Positions 6,562 to 14,643 are shown, counted from the first letter of the stretch. The stretch: 64,000 nt of DNA from Streptomyces sp. NBC_00094 (GCF_026343125.1 NZ_JAPEMB010000001.1:3291501-3355500); one strand, 5' to 3'. A program made the numbers and translations. Notes: generated from the sequence alone by a model not told the origin.

Positions 6562-8883
6562 TCAGGGCGCGACCGTGCCGTCCGCCAGGCCGTCGTACAG
6601 GCCCTGGACGAGCTGTTCGCCGAGCCGGGAGGCCAGCCGCAGCGTCTCCTCGAACTCCGCGAGAGCGCGGAACCGCTCGCCGAACCTGCGCTGTTCGGAC
6701 AGGGGCAGGCGCGGGAGCTGGAGCCGCCGCACGTCGAGCCGGGTCGCGGTGGAGGCGTAACTGCTGGCCTGCCGGGTGTTGGCGGTGGCCCGGAGGAATC
6801 CGGCCAGGAACCAGGGGTCGAGGGCCGCCGGGTCCGGGCGCAGCAGCTGGAGGTTGCGGCCGAGGGCGGCGCCCGCCGCCGCGGCGTCGACGACCCGGAC
6901 GGCCGCGCCGCCCACGACCGGGACCACGACGTCACCGGCGGCGAGGAGCACCGGCTCCTCCGGCGGCCCGTCGGGCAGTGTGCCGGAGGGCTGCTGGGCG
7001 GCGAGGACGTCGTGGTCGGTGAGGACCGCGACCGGGGCGCCGGAGGGAGCCGTGCCGACGCCGCCCGCGTGCAGGGCCAGGGCCCCGGCGCGCGCGAGCT
7101 CGCCGACCGTGGTCGTGCCCGCGGTGGCCGTGAGCCGGCCGCCGCCCTGGGCACCGGCCGTCGTGGCCGGGTCGGTCACGGGCGGCGGCGTCAGCTCGCG
7201 GGTCCGGTGCAGGGTCTCGGCCAGCCGCTCGCGGACCAGGGCCAGTTGGGTCGCGCCCTCGGCGGCGGCCGGAGGCGGGAGGTGACGGGCGGGGGCGAGG
7301 TCGACGTCGTCGTCGAGGAGCTCGATGACGGGGACGGCACGGCTCTCCCCGGGGGTCGCGGCGACGGTCCCGTCCCGGTCGAAGGCCGTCCAGGCGTCGA
7401 GGACGGCGGCGTGGACGGCCGGCCAGTCGAGCCGGTCCCGGCTGTCCCTGCCGTGGCCGCTGTGGCCGCCGTGGCCGTCCCTGCCCTGGCCCGTGTGCTC
7501 GGACGCGGTGTCGACGAGGAGCAGTTCGGCGGCGGGGCGCTCGGCGGGGACCGGCTTGCGCAGGACCCAGAGGTGGAGCGGGATGCCGTACGGGGGCGCG
7601 GCGCCGGCCGGGAGGGCGACGACCGCGCGCAGGGCGCCCCTGCGGAGCAGGTCGGCGCGGACGCGGCGGCCGGAGCGGCGGGAGGCGGCGGCGGGCGGCA
7701 TGAGGAGGACGGCGGTGCCGCCGGGACGGAGGCGGGCCAGGGCGTGCTGCACCCAGGCGAGTTCGGACTCCGTACGGGCCGGGAAGCCGTACTCCCAGCG
7801 CGGGTCGTAGGCCAGCTCGTCGTGGCCCCAGTTGCGCTCGTTGAACGGCGGGTGGCAGAGGACGGCGTCGGCGGCGAGCGACGGGAAGGCGTCGGCGCGC
7901 AGGCTGTCGCCGGTACGGACGCGAATGTCGGCGTCGGAGGCGAGGGCCAGGCGCAGGGCCGTGAGCGCGGCGAGGTCGTGGTCGGCGTCCTGGCCGCAGA
8001 CCGCACCGGGCCGGTCGACGGCACAGAGGAGGCCGCCGGTGCCGGAGGCGGGGTCGAGGACGGTGAGCGGGGCGGCGGGGAGGGCGGTCGTGCCGGTGGC
8101 GGTCGCGGCGGATCCGGCGGTCGCGGTGCCGGTGGCGGTCGCGGCGGATCCGGCGGTCGCGGTGCCGGTGGCGGTCGCGGCGGATCCGGCGGTCCTGGCA
8201 GTCGCAGCGGCACCGGCGGTCGCGGCGGCACCCGTCGGCATGGCGCCGGTCGACGCCCGGCCGGTCGCGAGGGCGGCCATCAGGGAGGCGGCGGCGGGAG
8301 GGGTGAGTGTGTACTGCCGGGGGTTGGCGTCGAGGTGACGGCCGAGCAGGAACTCGAAGGCCGGACGGACCCCGCCCGCCTCGGCCGCGAGCTCGGCGAC
8401 CCCGCGCAGGAGCGCGAGGGAGGCACCCAGCGCGGAGGCGGTGGGGGTGAGGACGGGCCGCTCGGGGCCGAGGCGCTCGGTGAGCGTCTCCTCCAGGGCG
8501 ACGGGCAGCACCTCCGTGAGCCGCTCGTCGGGGAGCGCGGCGAGCGACGGCCAGGCCGCCGACCTGTCCCGTACGAGAAGGAGGACGCAGCCCGCGTGCA
8601 CGAGGGCGGTGACCGCGCCCGCGGGGTGGCCCGCGATCTGCTGCCAGACGCGCTCGCGAAGCGGGACCTCGGCCAGTTTGCCCTGGTCACGGAGCCACTG
8701 CTCGACCTCGGCGAGCGAGAAGGACGGGCTGGTCTCCGTACCGCCCACGGGCTTGGGGAAATCGGGGTGCCGGCGGCGCCAGTTGCTGACGGCGGCCCGG
8801 CCGACCCCGGCGAGCCGGGCGATCCCGGCGGCGGTCACCTCTGTTGCGCCCGCCTCTGCTGCGCTCTCCGGCACCTGACTCAT
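6562..8883 (-). CDS. Orphan N6-adenine DNA methyltransferase fused to HTH and HsdS-like parts
   Basis: The protein has about 773 residues. Residues about 10-60 are an AlpA/MerR-like HTH (GIARLAGVGRAAVSNWRRRH). The centre is a HsdM-type N6-methylase: DPASGTGGLL is motif I, and motif IV reads CHPPFNERNWG, with His where NPPY/F has Asn. The last ~170 residues resemble a HsdS recognition half (FLAGFLRA..., LPLSEQRRFGERFRAL). No HsdR lies nearby. A 12-residue Ala/Thr/Gly repeat, encoded by 36-bp tandem units, sits just before motif I. ATG 8883 has gggag touching it; GTG 8874 has better spacing and ATG 8910 is also possible. Confidence 0.8.
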   Translation of the reverse strand: MSQVPESAAEAGATEVTAAGIARLAGVGRAAVSNWRRRHPDFPKPVGGTETSPSFSLAEVEQWLRDQGKLAEVPLRERVWQQIAGHPAGAVTALVHAGCVLLLVRDRSAAWPSLAALPDERLTEVLPVALEETLTERLGPERPVLTPTASALGASLALLRGVAELAAEAGGVRPAFEFLLGRHLDANPRQYTLTPPAAASLMAALATGRASTGAMPTGAAATAGAAATARTAGSAATATGTATAGSAATATGTATAGSAATATGTTALPAAPLTVLDPASGTGGLLCAVDRPGAVCGQDADHDLAALTALRLALASDADIRVRTGDSLRADAFPSLAADAVLCHPPFNERNWGHDELAYDPRWEYGFPARTESELAWVQHALARLRPGGTAVLLMPPAAASRRSGRRVRADLLRRGALRAVVALPAGAAPPYGIPLHLWVLRKPVPAERPAAELLLVDTASEHTGQGRDGHGGHSGHGRDSRDRLDWPAVHAAVLDAWTAFDRDGTVAATPGESRAVPVIELLDDDVDLAPARHLPPPAAAEGATQLALVRERLAETLHRTRELTPPPVTDPATTAGAQGGGRLTATAGTTTVGELARAGALALHAGGVGTAPSGAPVAVLTDHDVLAAQQPSGTLPDGPPEEPVLLAAGDVVVPVVGGAAVRVVDAAAAGAALGRNLQLLRPDPAALDPWFLAGFLRATANTRQASSYASTATRLDVRRLQLPRLPLSEQRRFGERFRALAEFEETLRLASRLGEQLVQGLYDGLADGTVAP
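8090..8197. repeat. 36-bp tandem repeat, three copies, inside the methyltransferase gene
   Basis: Units at 8090-8125, 8126-8161 and 8162-8197 are identical except for the last few bases of the third. Each encodes 12 residues of the TATGTATAGSAA type. Being in frame, copy-number change would lengthen or shorten a linker immediately ahead of the AdoMet-binding motif. Confidence 0.9.
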
Positions 8884-8968
8884 CTCCCCTGATTCATCCT
8901 CGTGTGACATCGATCTTACTGATGAACGGGCGCGGAACCACTTCACAGCGTGTGCTGACCCCTTTTTC

Positions 8969-8992
8969 GTGAACCGTGTTGACTCGGTTCAC
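8969..8992. promoter_or_regulatory. Inverted repeat overlapping a -35 element
   Basis: GTGAACCG (8969-8976) and CGGTTCAC (8985-8992) are perfect 8-bp arms. TTGACT (8979-8984), a plausible -35 for the rightward DUF4190 gene, lies in the 8-bp spacer. The -10 is unclear (TTATTA near 9004-9009). It is a candidate operator in the divergent methylase/DUF4190 promoter region. Confidence 0.45.
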
Positions 8993-9053
8993 AGCTTCTG
9001 TTGTTATTACCTCATCGCTTCAGACAGCTTCTCTGTCCAGGAGGACACACCCC

Positions 9054-9842
9054 ATGTCGTATGACACCCAGGTTCCGCCCGCCGCCCCCCAGCAGGTCAT
9101 GCGCAACGGACTCGGCACCGCGGCCCTGATCCTCGGCATCATCGGTACGATCTCCGGCCTCATCCCGCTGCTCTTCTGGCTGGCCGGCACCCTCGGCCTC
9201 ATCGCCCTGATCCTGGGTCTCGTCGGCAAGGGCCGCGTGAAGCGCGGCGAGGCGAACAACAAGGGCGTCACGCTCACCGGCGCGATCCTCGGCCTCGTCT
9301 CCCTGATCCTCGCGACGGTCGGCCTGATCATCACGGTCACGGCGGTCAGCGACGCGGTGGAGGAGATCGACAAGGCCGTCCAGAGCGCGGCCCCGAAGGC
9401 CCCGAAGACGACCGAGGCCCCGGCGGCCGACGCCACCAAGGACAACAAGGGCAAGGGCCTGGCGGACGGCGACAGTTCGGTCTACGACGACGACCTGAGC
9501 GTCACGGTCTCGGACCCGAAGCCGTACGCCGCGGGCGAGTACTCGGGCCACGACAAGGGCAACAAGGCCTACCAGGTCACCGTCGTCATCGAGAACGGCG
9601 GCAAGGAGAAGTTCGAGGCCGCCGGCGTCATGCTGAACGCGACGGCCGGAGCGAACGGCGTCAAGGCCGAGCAGCTCTTCGACGACAAGGTCGCCATGGG
9701 CTTCGAGGGCACGATCATGCCCGGCAAGAAGGCCACCATCACGGTCGCCTTCGACGCCCCCAAGGACGCCAAGACGCTGACCGTCGAGGTCAACCCCGGC
9801 TTCACCTACGACGCCTCGCAGTGGGAGCTGAAGCTCGGCTGA
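9054..9842 (+). CDS. DUF4190 membrane protein with extracellular DUF4352-type domain
   Basis: The protein has 262 residues from ATG 9054, preceded by a strong ggagg. Two to three hydrophobic segments (about 20-62 and 80-108, GTAALILGIIGTISGLIPLL and TLTGAILGLVSLILATVGL) form the DUF4190 unit. An Ala/Pro/Lys linker leads to an outer beta domain (about 145-262: VTVSDPKPY..., YQVTVVIENGGKEKF, TITVAFDAPKD) that fits DUF4352/telokin-like lipoproteins. The role is unknown, probably at the cell envelope. Hairpin-forming DNA at 9884-9903 separates it from the next lipoprotein gene. Confidence 0.75.
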   Translation: MSYDTQVPPAAPQQVMRNGLGTAALILGIIGTISGLIPLLFWLAGTLGLIALILGLVGKGRVKRGEANNKGVTLTGAILGLVSLILATVGLIITVTAVSDAVEEIDKAVQSAAPKAPKTTEAPAADATKDNKGKGLADGDSSVYDDDLSVTVSDPKPYAAGEYSGHDKGNKAYQVTVVIENGGKEKFEAAGVMLNATAGANGVKAEQLFDDKVAMGFEGTIMPGKKATITVAFDAPKDAKTLTVEVNPGFTYDASQWELKLG

Positions 9843-9883
9843 CACAGAACGGCCGACCGCCCCAGGCGGTCACCACCCGGACC

Positions 9884-9903
9884 GGGGGCCCCGCGGGGCC
9901 CCC
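9884..9903. terminator. GC-rich hairpin
   Basis: GGGGGCCCC and GGGGCCCCC are nearly contiguous arms (9884-9903) in the 108-bp gap between the DUF4190 gene and the lipoprotein gene. There is no T-run, so termination is probable rather than certain. Confidence 0.45.
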
Positions 9904-9950
9904 TTCCCCCGTACGGCTCCCCCGCACATCCCCTCGGAGACACCGCCACC

Positions 9951-10730
9951 ATGCACGCCTCGCCCCTCCGCCCGCTCGCCGCCACCCTCCTCTGCGCGGC
10001 CGTCGCGCTCTCCGCCGTCGCCTGCGGCCCGTCCGCGGACGGCCCGGCGTCCGCGAAGCCCGACGCCACGCGCACGGCCACGCCCACGGGGCCCTTCGGA
10101 GGGGCGACCGGCTCGCAGATCCTCGACCAGGCGATCGGGGCGACGAAGGCGGCGAAGTCCCTGACGCTGAGCGTCGACGTCACGTCCGACGGGGAGCCGC
10201 TGAAGGCCTACCTCTCCGTCGACACCCGGGAGAAGTGCGCCGGCACACTGACCATCGGCACGACGGGCACGGCCGAGCTGATCAAGGTCGACGCCAAGAC
10301 CGCGTACCTGCGCTTCGACGAGTCGCTCCTGCGCGCGCAGGGAGAGGGCGAGAGCCCGGAGGTCCAGGAGGCCATACTCCAGCAGCTCAGGGGCCGCTGG
10401 ACGAAGACGTCCCCGACCGACCCCGACACCGGGGACATGCTGGCGCTCTGCGACCTGAAGGGGCTCCTCGCCGAGTTCGAGCAGGGCGGGAGCGGCATCA
10501 CGAAGGGCGGCGAGACCACCGTCGGCGGGCAGAAGGCGCTGAAGCTGACGGAGGCGGGCGACGTCGACGGCGAGACGACCACCGTCTACGTCGCCACGGA
10601 GGGCAAGCCGCATCTCCTGAAGATCGTCACGACGGGCGGCGACGAGCCGGGGACGATCGCGTTCTCGCGGTACGACAGGCCGGTCGAGGCGAAGGCCCCG
10701 CCGGCCAAGAGCATCTTCGTCACCGAATGA
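9951..10730 (+). CDS. Secreted lipoprotein, LppX/LprG-like fold candidate
   Basis: The protein has 259 residues from ATG 9951. The signal peptide ends in the lipobox LSAVAC (Cys25), so the mature protein is lipid-anchored outside the membrane. Features such as QILDQAIGATKAAKSLTLSV, repeated beta strands and a late GTIAFSRYDRPVEAKAPP are typical of LppX/LprAFG-like and related Streptomyces lipoproteins that hold a hydrophobic ligand. Two further cysteines (EKCAGT, ALCDLKG) could form a disulfide. The specific cargo is unknown. Confidence 0.65.
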   Translation: MHASPLRPLAATLLCAAVALSAVACGPSADGPASAKPDATRTATPTGPFGGATGSQILDQAIGATKAAKSLTLSVDVTSDGEPLKAYLSVDTREKCAGTLTIGTTGTAELIKVDAKTAYLRFDESLLRAQGEGESPEVQEAILQQLRGRWTKTSPTDPDTGDMLALCDLKGLLAEFEQGGSGITKGGETTVGGQKALKLTEAGDVDGETTTVYVATEGKPHLLKIVTTGGDEPGTIAFSRYDRPVEAKAPPAKSIFVTE

Positions 10731-10734
10731 GCCG

Positions 10735-11481
10735 TCAGAGGCTGTGGCGTACCCACACGTTGGGCTCGACGTACACCGCGTAGCCGCGCGAGACCTCGCA
10801 GTGGACCGGGACGAGGGCCCGCTCGACCTCGACCGGACCGTCCGTGTCGAACGGCAGGCCGGTCCACTTGCGCCACTGCTCGACGGAGCCGGAGACCGTC
10901 ATCGACGCCGGGGCCACCGCCTCGACGACACCGCCCGCGCGGACGTGGACGCGCAGCCACGGGTCGACCGGCAGGCCGTCGGACTCGCGGGTACGGAAGG
11001 CGTACTCGTGGATGGAGGACTCGGCCTCCAGGTGCTTGCCGTTGGGGCGGACCGGGGCGACGAGCTCCGTGAAGCCGAGCCGCCGCGCGTTGTCCCGCAT
11101 GGCCGCGAGCATCCGGTGCGAGACGCCGTTGCCCAGCGCGCTCGTGTCGACCGTGATCTCGATCGCGCTGACGGTGTCCGCCTCACGGCCGGCCCGCAGG
11201 TCCGAGAAGGCCCAGAGCAGCACCTCGTCCCAGCCCCGGGGCGGGAGCGCGCGACGGCCCTCGACGTCCATCCGGAAGGGGACGCTGAAGCCCCGGGCGA
11301 CGACCTTGCCCTCGGCGTCGGTGGCGACGAGGACGTACTCCGGGAGCTCGCGCACGATCCGGCCGATGTTCGCCCAGCCGACCGGGTCGTACATCATGAA
11401 CTCGGGCCAGAGGTCGAGCATCCCCCACATCGGCCCTTCCAGCTCGGGGCGTTCGGCGAGGGTCGATATGTTCAGATCCAT
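10735..11481 (-). CDS. GNAT-like acetyltransferase
   Basis: The protein has 248 residues from ATG 11479-11481 (MDLNISTLAERPELEGPMWG). The strand-helix pattern fits an N-acetyltransferase fold: YVLVATDAEGKVVARGFSVPF, VSAIEITVDTSALGNGVSHRM with an atypical acetyl-CoA loop, then RRLGFTELVAPVRPNGK. The usual R/Q-x-x-G-x-G/A loop is not intact, so activity is uncertain. It is convergent with the lipoprotein gene (4 bp between stop codons). Substrate unknown. Confidence 0.55.
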   Translation of the reverse strand: MDLNISTLAERPELEGPMWGMLDLWPEFMMYDPVGWANIGRIVRELPEYVLVATDAEGKVVARGFSVPFRMDVEGRRALPPRGWDEVLLWAFSDLRAGREADTVSAIEITVDTSALGNGVSHRMLAAMRDNARRLGFTELVAPVRPNGKHLEAESSIHEYAFRTRESDGLPVDPWLRVHVRAGGVVEAVAPASMTVSGSVEQWRKWTGLPFDTDGPVEVERALVPVHCEVSRGYAVYVEPNVWVRHSL

Positions 11482-11541
11482 GCGGGCAGGATAAAGATCA
11501 TTTCCCCGGAGCCCAAGCGAATTTACGGGCGGGTCGGCGCC

Positions 11542-12243
11542 CTACGGAAGTTTCTGCTGCGGGCAGCCACGGAGCACCCGCTTCATCGCGTCCCGCTCTC
11601 CGCTGGTCACCCACACCCCGTACTTCTTCTTCACCGCGACCTGCCGGGCCACGTAGGTGCAGCGGTACGCCTTGTTCGGCGGGAGCCAGGTGGCGGCGTC
11701 GCCGTCGGACTTGCGGCGGTTGGTGGACGCGTCGACGGCGAGGAGGTTGAGCGGGTCGTTGGCGAAGCGGCGCCGGGTGTCCGCGTCCCACTTCCCCGCA
11801 CCCTTCTGCCAGGCGTCGGAGAGCGCCACGACGTGGTCGATGTCGACCTCGCTGCGGCCCCGGACGTAGTCGACGGTGGTCCCGGTGTACGGGTCGTCGG
11901 TCAGGGTGCCGGAGGCGACCTTGCAGTGACCGTCCTTGAACCGGACGCCGGTCAGGTCTCGCTTGAGTATGTCGTCGCGGGTTCCGCAGCCGTTGCCGTC
12001 GACGTCCAGCCAGCCGTGGCCGAACTTCTCCCGCTCGTAACCGGTCTTCGGGGCGCGGCCCTTGACGGTGAGGGTGTCCACGGCGGCGAGCGCGGACCCG
12101 CGCGGGGCGGGCTTCCCGCCCGTGCCGCCGTCCGACGCCGGGGTGTCGGCGCCGGGCGTGCAGGCGGTGGTGACGAGCGCGGCGGCGAGCGCCGTGGCGG
12201 CCAGGGGCTTGCGAAATATGCGGAACGTCCGTTGTGTGAACAC
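11542..12243 (-). CDS. Lipid-anchored extracellular HNH nuclease (DUF1524 type)
   Basis: The protein has 233 residues from GTG 12241-12243. A signal peptide ends in LVTTAC (lipobox, Cys28). The catalytic core EVDIDHVVALSDAW carries the D-H-V HNH motif; LNLLAVDASTNRRKSD and KAYRCTYVARQVAVKKKYG are the conserved remainder of the GmrSD/DUF1524-like secreted nucleases. It may degrade DNA at the cell surface for nutrient recovery, as proposed for related actinobacterial proteins. A MITE-like element begins only 8 bp upstream of the start codon and probably replaced or altered the native promoter. Confidence 0.82.
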   Translation of the reverse strand: MFTQRTFRIFRKPLAATALAAALVTTACTPGADTPASDGGTGGKPAPRGSALAAVDTLTVKGRAPKTGYEREKFGHGWLDVDGNGCGTRDDILKRDLTGVRFKDGHCKVASGTLTDDPYTGTTVDYVRGRSEVDIDHVVALSDAWQKGAGKWDADTRRRFANDPLNLLAVDASTNRRKSDGDAATWLPPNKAYRCTYVARQVAVKKKYGVWVTSGERDAMKRVLRGCPQQKLP

Positions 12244-12251
12244 CCCCGCAT

Positions 12252-12419
12252 CCTAGGGGGCGTCTTGTCGATCAGGCCGGATCAGGGAGCGGGGTCTGGT
12301 GCCGTGGATCGCAAGGCGGAGGAGGGAGTCATGGCGGAGTCATGACGAGTGACGACAACGCGGCGAGGCGCGGTGCCAGACCCCGCGAGCCCGGCCTGAT
12401 CGACAAGACGCCCCCTAGG
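12252..12419. mobile_element. MITE-like element with 29-bp perfect terminal inverted repeats
   Basis: The first 29 bp (12252-12280, beginning CCTAGGGGGC) are an exact inverted copy of 12391-12419. Inside, GCGGGGTCTGG (12289-12299) pairs with CCAGACCCCGC (12376-12386). The 168-bp element is too small for a transposase, so it would depend on an IS elsewhere. The ends are palindromic CCTAGG, which hides any target-site duplication. It lies between the divergent HNH nuclease and VOC genes. Confidence 0.7.
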
Positions 12420-12527
12420 CCTGAGGGCCGTGCGACCGTCGGACGAACGGCGGTGCGAGGATGGCGCCCGCGTTCCGGGAGACGACCGGGGCGAGGACTC
12501 AGACACGTTTCGAGGCACGGAGGCGAC

Positions 12528-12914
12528 ATGGCCAAGGAAATCCAAGTGGCGTACGACTGCGCTGATCCGCTCGCGCAGGCGACGTTCTGGGCCGAGGCCC
12601 TGGGCTATCGCCTCCCGCCGTCGTCCGAGCCCGAGAACACCTGGGCGGCCATCTCGGATCCGGACGGCAAGGGGCCTCGGCTGTACTTCCAGATGGTCCC
12701 GGAGGGGAGGACGGCGGCGAAGAACCGCCTCCACCTGGACGTGCGTTCGGCACCCGGCCTGACTGGGGACGAGCGGATGGCCGTGCTGGAGCTGGAGGCC
12801 GCCAGGCTGGAGGGGCTGGGAGCGAAGCGGCTGTACCGGCTCGACGCCGACAGTGAGAACGAGGGCATCATCGTGATGGACGACCCCGAGGGAAACATCT
12901 TCTGCCTGGACTGA
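12528..12914 (+). CDS. VOC (glyoxalase-like) protein
   Basis: The protein has 128 residues from ATG 12528 with acggagg upstream; an open frame continues upstream through the MITE but is not native. IQVAYDCADPLAQATFWAEALGY, the central KNRLHLDVRSAPG and the final IVMDDPEGNIFCLD are the standard VOC/glyoxalase fold signature. The usual metal ligands are only partly present (His in HLDV, Glu in DDPEGN), so enzyme or ligand-binding function cannot be told. Confidence 0.8.
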   Translation: MAKEIQVAYDCADPLAQATFWAEALGYRLPPSSEPENTWAAISDPDGKGPRLYFQMVPEGRTAAKNRLHLDVRSAPGLTGDERMAVLELEAARLEGLGAKRLYRLDADSENEGIIVMDDPEGNIFCLD

Positions 12915-12931
12915 GGGCGGGGCGCCCGGCT

Positions 12932-13044
12932 TGAGCGGGCGCCGACTTGAGCCGACTCGGGCCTGAGCCGACTCGGGCCTGAGCGGGCGCAGGCCTGAGC
13001 GGGCGCAGGCCTGAGCGGACTCGGGCCTGAGCCGCACTCCGGCC
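12932..13044. repeat. 16-bp tandem array downstream of the VOC stop codon
   Basis: Seven 16-17-bp units, each starting TGAG (for example tgagccgactcgggcc twice and tgagcgggcgcaggcc twice), follow the VOC gene. The stop codon region itself (from TGA at 12912) resembles a degenerate first unit. Confidence 0.85.
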
Positions 13045-13051
13045 CGCGAAG

Positions 13052-13079
13052 GCCCCGCCTGCCGGTCGGCGGGCGGGGC
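13052..13079. terminator. GC hairpin between convergent genes
   Basis: GCCCCGCC-t-GCCG / CGGC-g-GGCGGGGC forms a stem of 12 pairs with one mismatch and a 2-base tip, directly after the 16-bp array and just before the stop of the SCO6745-like gene. Confidence 0.65.
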
Positions 13080-13083
13080 GTTC

Positions 13084-13944
13084 TCAGATCTTGCCGATCC
13101 CGAGCGTGTTCTCGGACGGCAGCAGGCCGGAGCCGATCGCGGCCAGCCAGGGGCCGCCGAGGAGTTCGGCGAGTCGCCCGGTGCCCTCGGGGCCGAGGGC
13201 GTCCCAGGGGCCGGCGGCCAGTTCGTCCGTACGCAGCTCGACCTCGGCGCGCAGGGCGCGGCCCGCCTCGGTGGCCGCGCCGGCCTCGTCGACGAGCCCC
13301 CGGGCGGCGAGGCGCGCGCGGGCGGCGGACCATTCGGCGGCGGACCAGCCGCGACTCCCGAAGACGGCCTCGGGGGCGGCGCCGACCGCCGCGAAGGAGA
13401 CGAGCGCCTCGACCGGGTCGAGGTCGGCGGCGAGCAGCGCGGCGAGGTGCCCGTCGCCGCGGTGCTCACGCAGGACCGTCGCGGCCTGCCAGAGGACGAG
13501 ATGCGGGGCCTCGGGCCAGGGCAGGGCGGCGTTGGCGGCGGCGAGTGGCCGTCCCGCAGCCACGGCCGACTCGGCGGCACGGCGGGCGAGTTCGGCGGCC
13601 TCGGCGAGCTCGGGGCTCTTGACCGTGCCCTCGCCGAGGACGGCGCGGTAGGTGCGGTCGACGGCCCGGAGGCGGGCGGCGAGCACGTCACCGGGGGCCG
13701 CGGACGTCGCGCCCGGTACGTAGCGGGCGACCATCTCGGGGCTGAAGCTGTAGAAGGCCGAGGCGACCCGGACGGGGCCGGCCGCGCCGAGCGGGGCGGA
13801 GCGCCAGGCGAAGTAGGAGGGCCAGCGTTCGCCGGTCTCGTAGCCGAGGGCGGCGGCCTCGTCGAAGGCCTCGGGGGCGTAGTAGAGCAGGGCGTGCAGG
13901 GGTTCGAGCAGGTGCCACATCTGACGTACTCGGCCGGATTCCAC
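13084..13944 (-). CDS. SCO6745-family protein
   Basis: The protein has 286 residues from ATG 13942-13944 (MESGRVRQMWHLLEPLHAL). The YYAPEAFDEAAALGY, YFAWRSAPLGAA and SFSPEMVARYVPGA stretches and the C-terminal winged-helix-like half (SAAEWSAARARLAARGLVDEAG) match the SCO6745 family, an actinobacterial protein of unknown role with HTH-like character. It is transcribed away from a TetR gene across a 123-bp region that carries repeated ACTTGTCA motifs, so the TetR protein is its likely regulator. Confidence 0.75.
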   Translation of the reverse strand: MESGRVRQMWHLLEPLHALLYYAPEAFDEAAALGYETGERWPSYFAWRSAPLGAAGPVRVASAFYSFSPEMVARYVPGATSAAPGDVLAARLRAVDRTYRAVLGEGTVKSPELAEAAELARRAAESAVAAGRPLAAANAALPWPEAPHLVLWQAATVLREHRGDGHLAALLAADLDPVEALVSFAAVGAAPEAVFGSRGWSAAEWSAARARLAARGLVDEAGAATEAGRALRAEVELRTDELAAGPWDALGPEGTGRLAELLGGPWLAAIGSGLLPSENTLGIGKI

Positions 13945-13972
13945 AGCGGTCTCCCTCGCGATCGAGCGATCT

Positions 13973-13992
13973 ACTCACTCACTCACTCACTC
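13973..13992. repeat. ACTC tetranucleotide repeat
   Basis: About five ACTC units lie in the 5' untranslated region of the SCO6745-like gene, between its promoter and start codon. Slippage here would alter leader length, not the protein. Confidence 0.8.
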
Positions 13993-13997
13993 ATCGA

Positions 13998-14067
13998 CTT
14001 GTCACTGACAAGATTGCACCCGGCCCGCAAACTTGTCAACGCCTAGATAGGGGCTAGGCTGGCTGCC
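13998..14067. promoter_or_regulatory. Divergent TetR/SCO6745 promoters with paired operator motifs
   Basis: Rightward, TTGTCA (14033-14038), a 16-bp spacer and TAGGCT (14055-14060) place the start of transcription at about the TetR ATG (14068), so it is probably leaderless. Leftward, TTGACA (14039-14034), 17 bp and CAATCT serve the SCO6745-like gene. A perfect palindrome CTTGTCA-c-TGACAAG (13998-14012) touches the leftward -10, and a half-site ACTTGTCA recurs at 14031-14038 over both -35 elements. Confidence 0.65.
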
Positions 14068-14643
14068 ATGACGAGCCGGAAGACCTACCACCACGGCGAC
14101 CTGCGGCAGTCCGTCCTCGCCGCCGCCCTCGACGTGATCGCCGCCGAAGGCCCCGGAGCGCTGAGCCTGCGCGACCTCGCGCGCCGCGCGGGCGTCTCGC
14201 ACGCCGCCCCCGCCCACCACTTCAAGGACCGCGCCGGACTCCTCACCGCGATCGCCACCGAGGGGTACGACCTCCTGGCCGCGGCCCTCGCCGCGGCGCC
14301 CGAGCTGCGCGAACGCGGCGTGCGCTACGTACGGTTCGCGACGGACCACCCCGCCCACTTCCAGGTCATGTTCCAGCCGGAGCTGCTCCGCACCGACGAC
14401 CCGGAACTCCTCGCCGCCAAGGAGCGGGCCTCCGCCGAACTCCGGGCGGGCGTCGCCGGCCTCCGGACCGCCCCGGACGCCCGCGCGGCCGGCATCGCCG
14501 CCTGGTCGCTCGCCCACGGCTTCGCGACGCTGCTCCTGACGCGAAACGTCGACGCGGCGCTGGACGGCCGGGACCCCGAGGAGTACTTCCGCTCGCTGAC
14601 GGGCCTGCTCTTCACCGGCGGACTCGCCACGGAGGCCCCCTAG
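14068..14643 (+). CDS. TetR/AcrR-family regulator
   Basis: The protein has 191 residues. The N-terminal HTH is intact: YHHGDLRQSVLAAALDVIAAEG, LSLRDLARRAGVSHAAPAHHF. The C-terminal ligand domain contains FATDHPAHFQVMFQPEL and AWSLAHGFATLLL, the pattern of the WHG/TetR_C_33 subgroup. It is divergent from the SCO6745-like gene and probably represses it and itself through the palindrome at 13998-14012. The start codon is probably also the 5' end of the mRNA. Confidence 0.88.
   Translation: MTSRKTYHHGDLRQSVLAAALDVIAAEGPGALSLRDLARRAGVSHAAPAHHFKDRAGLLTAIATEGYDLLAAALAAAPELRERGVRYVRFATDHPAHFQVMFQPELLRTDDPELLAAKERASAELRAGVAGLRTAPDARAAGIAAWSLAHGFATLLLTRNVDAALDGRDPEEYFRSLTGLLFTGGLATEAP

Noticed and set aside
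6505..8892. Long rightward open frame opposite the methyltransferase gene
   Set aside because: It is a shadow in GC-rich DNA; its product is Gly/Arg-rich without domains, while the leftward frame carries clear methylase motifs.
12932..13044. CRISPR array
   Set aside because: Units are only 16 bp with no unique spacers and no cas genes; it is a simple tandem array.
12282..13691. Leftward 469-residue frame across the VOC gene
   Set aside because: Low-complexity Pro/Arg/Ser product spanning the MITE and repeat array; the VOC and SCO6745 frames are the real genes.
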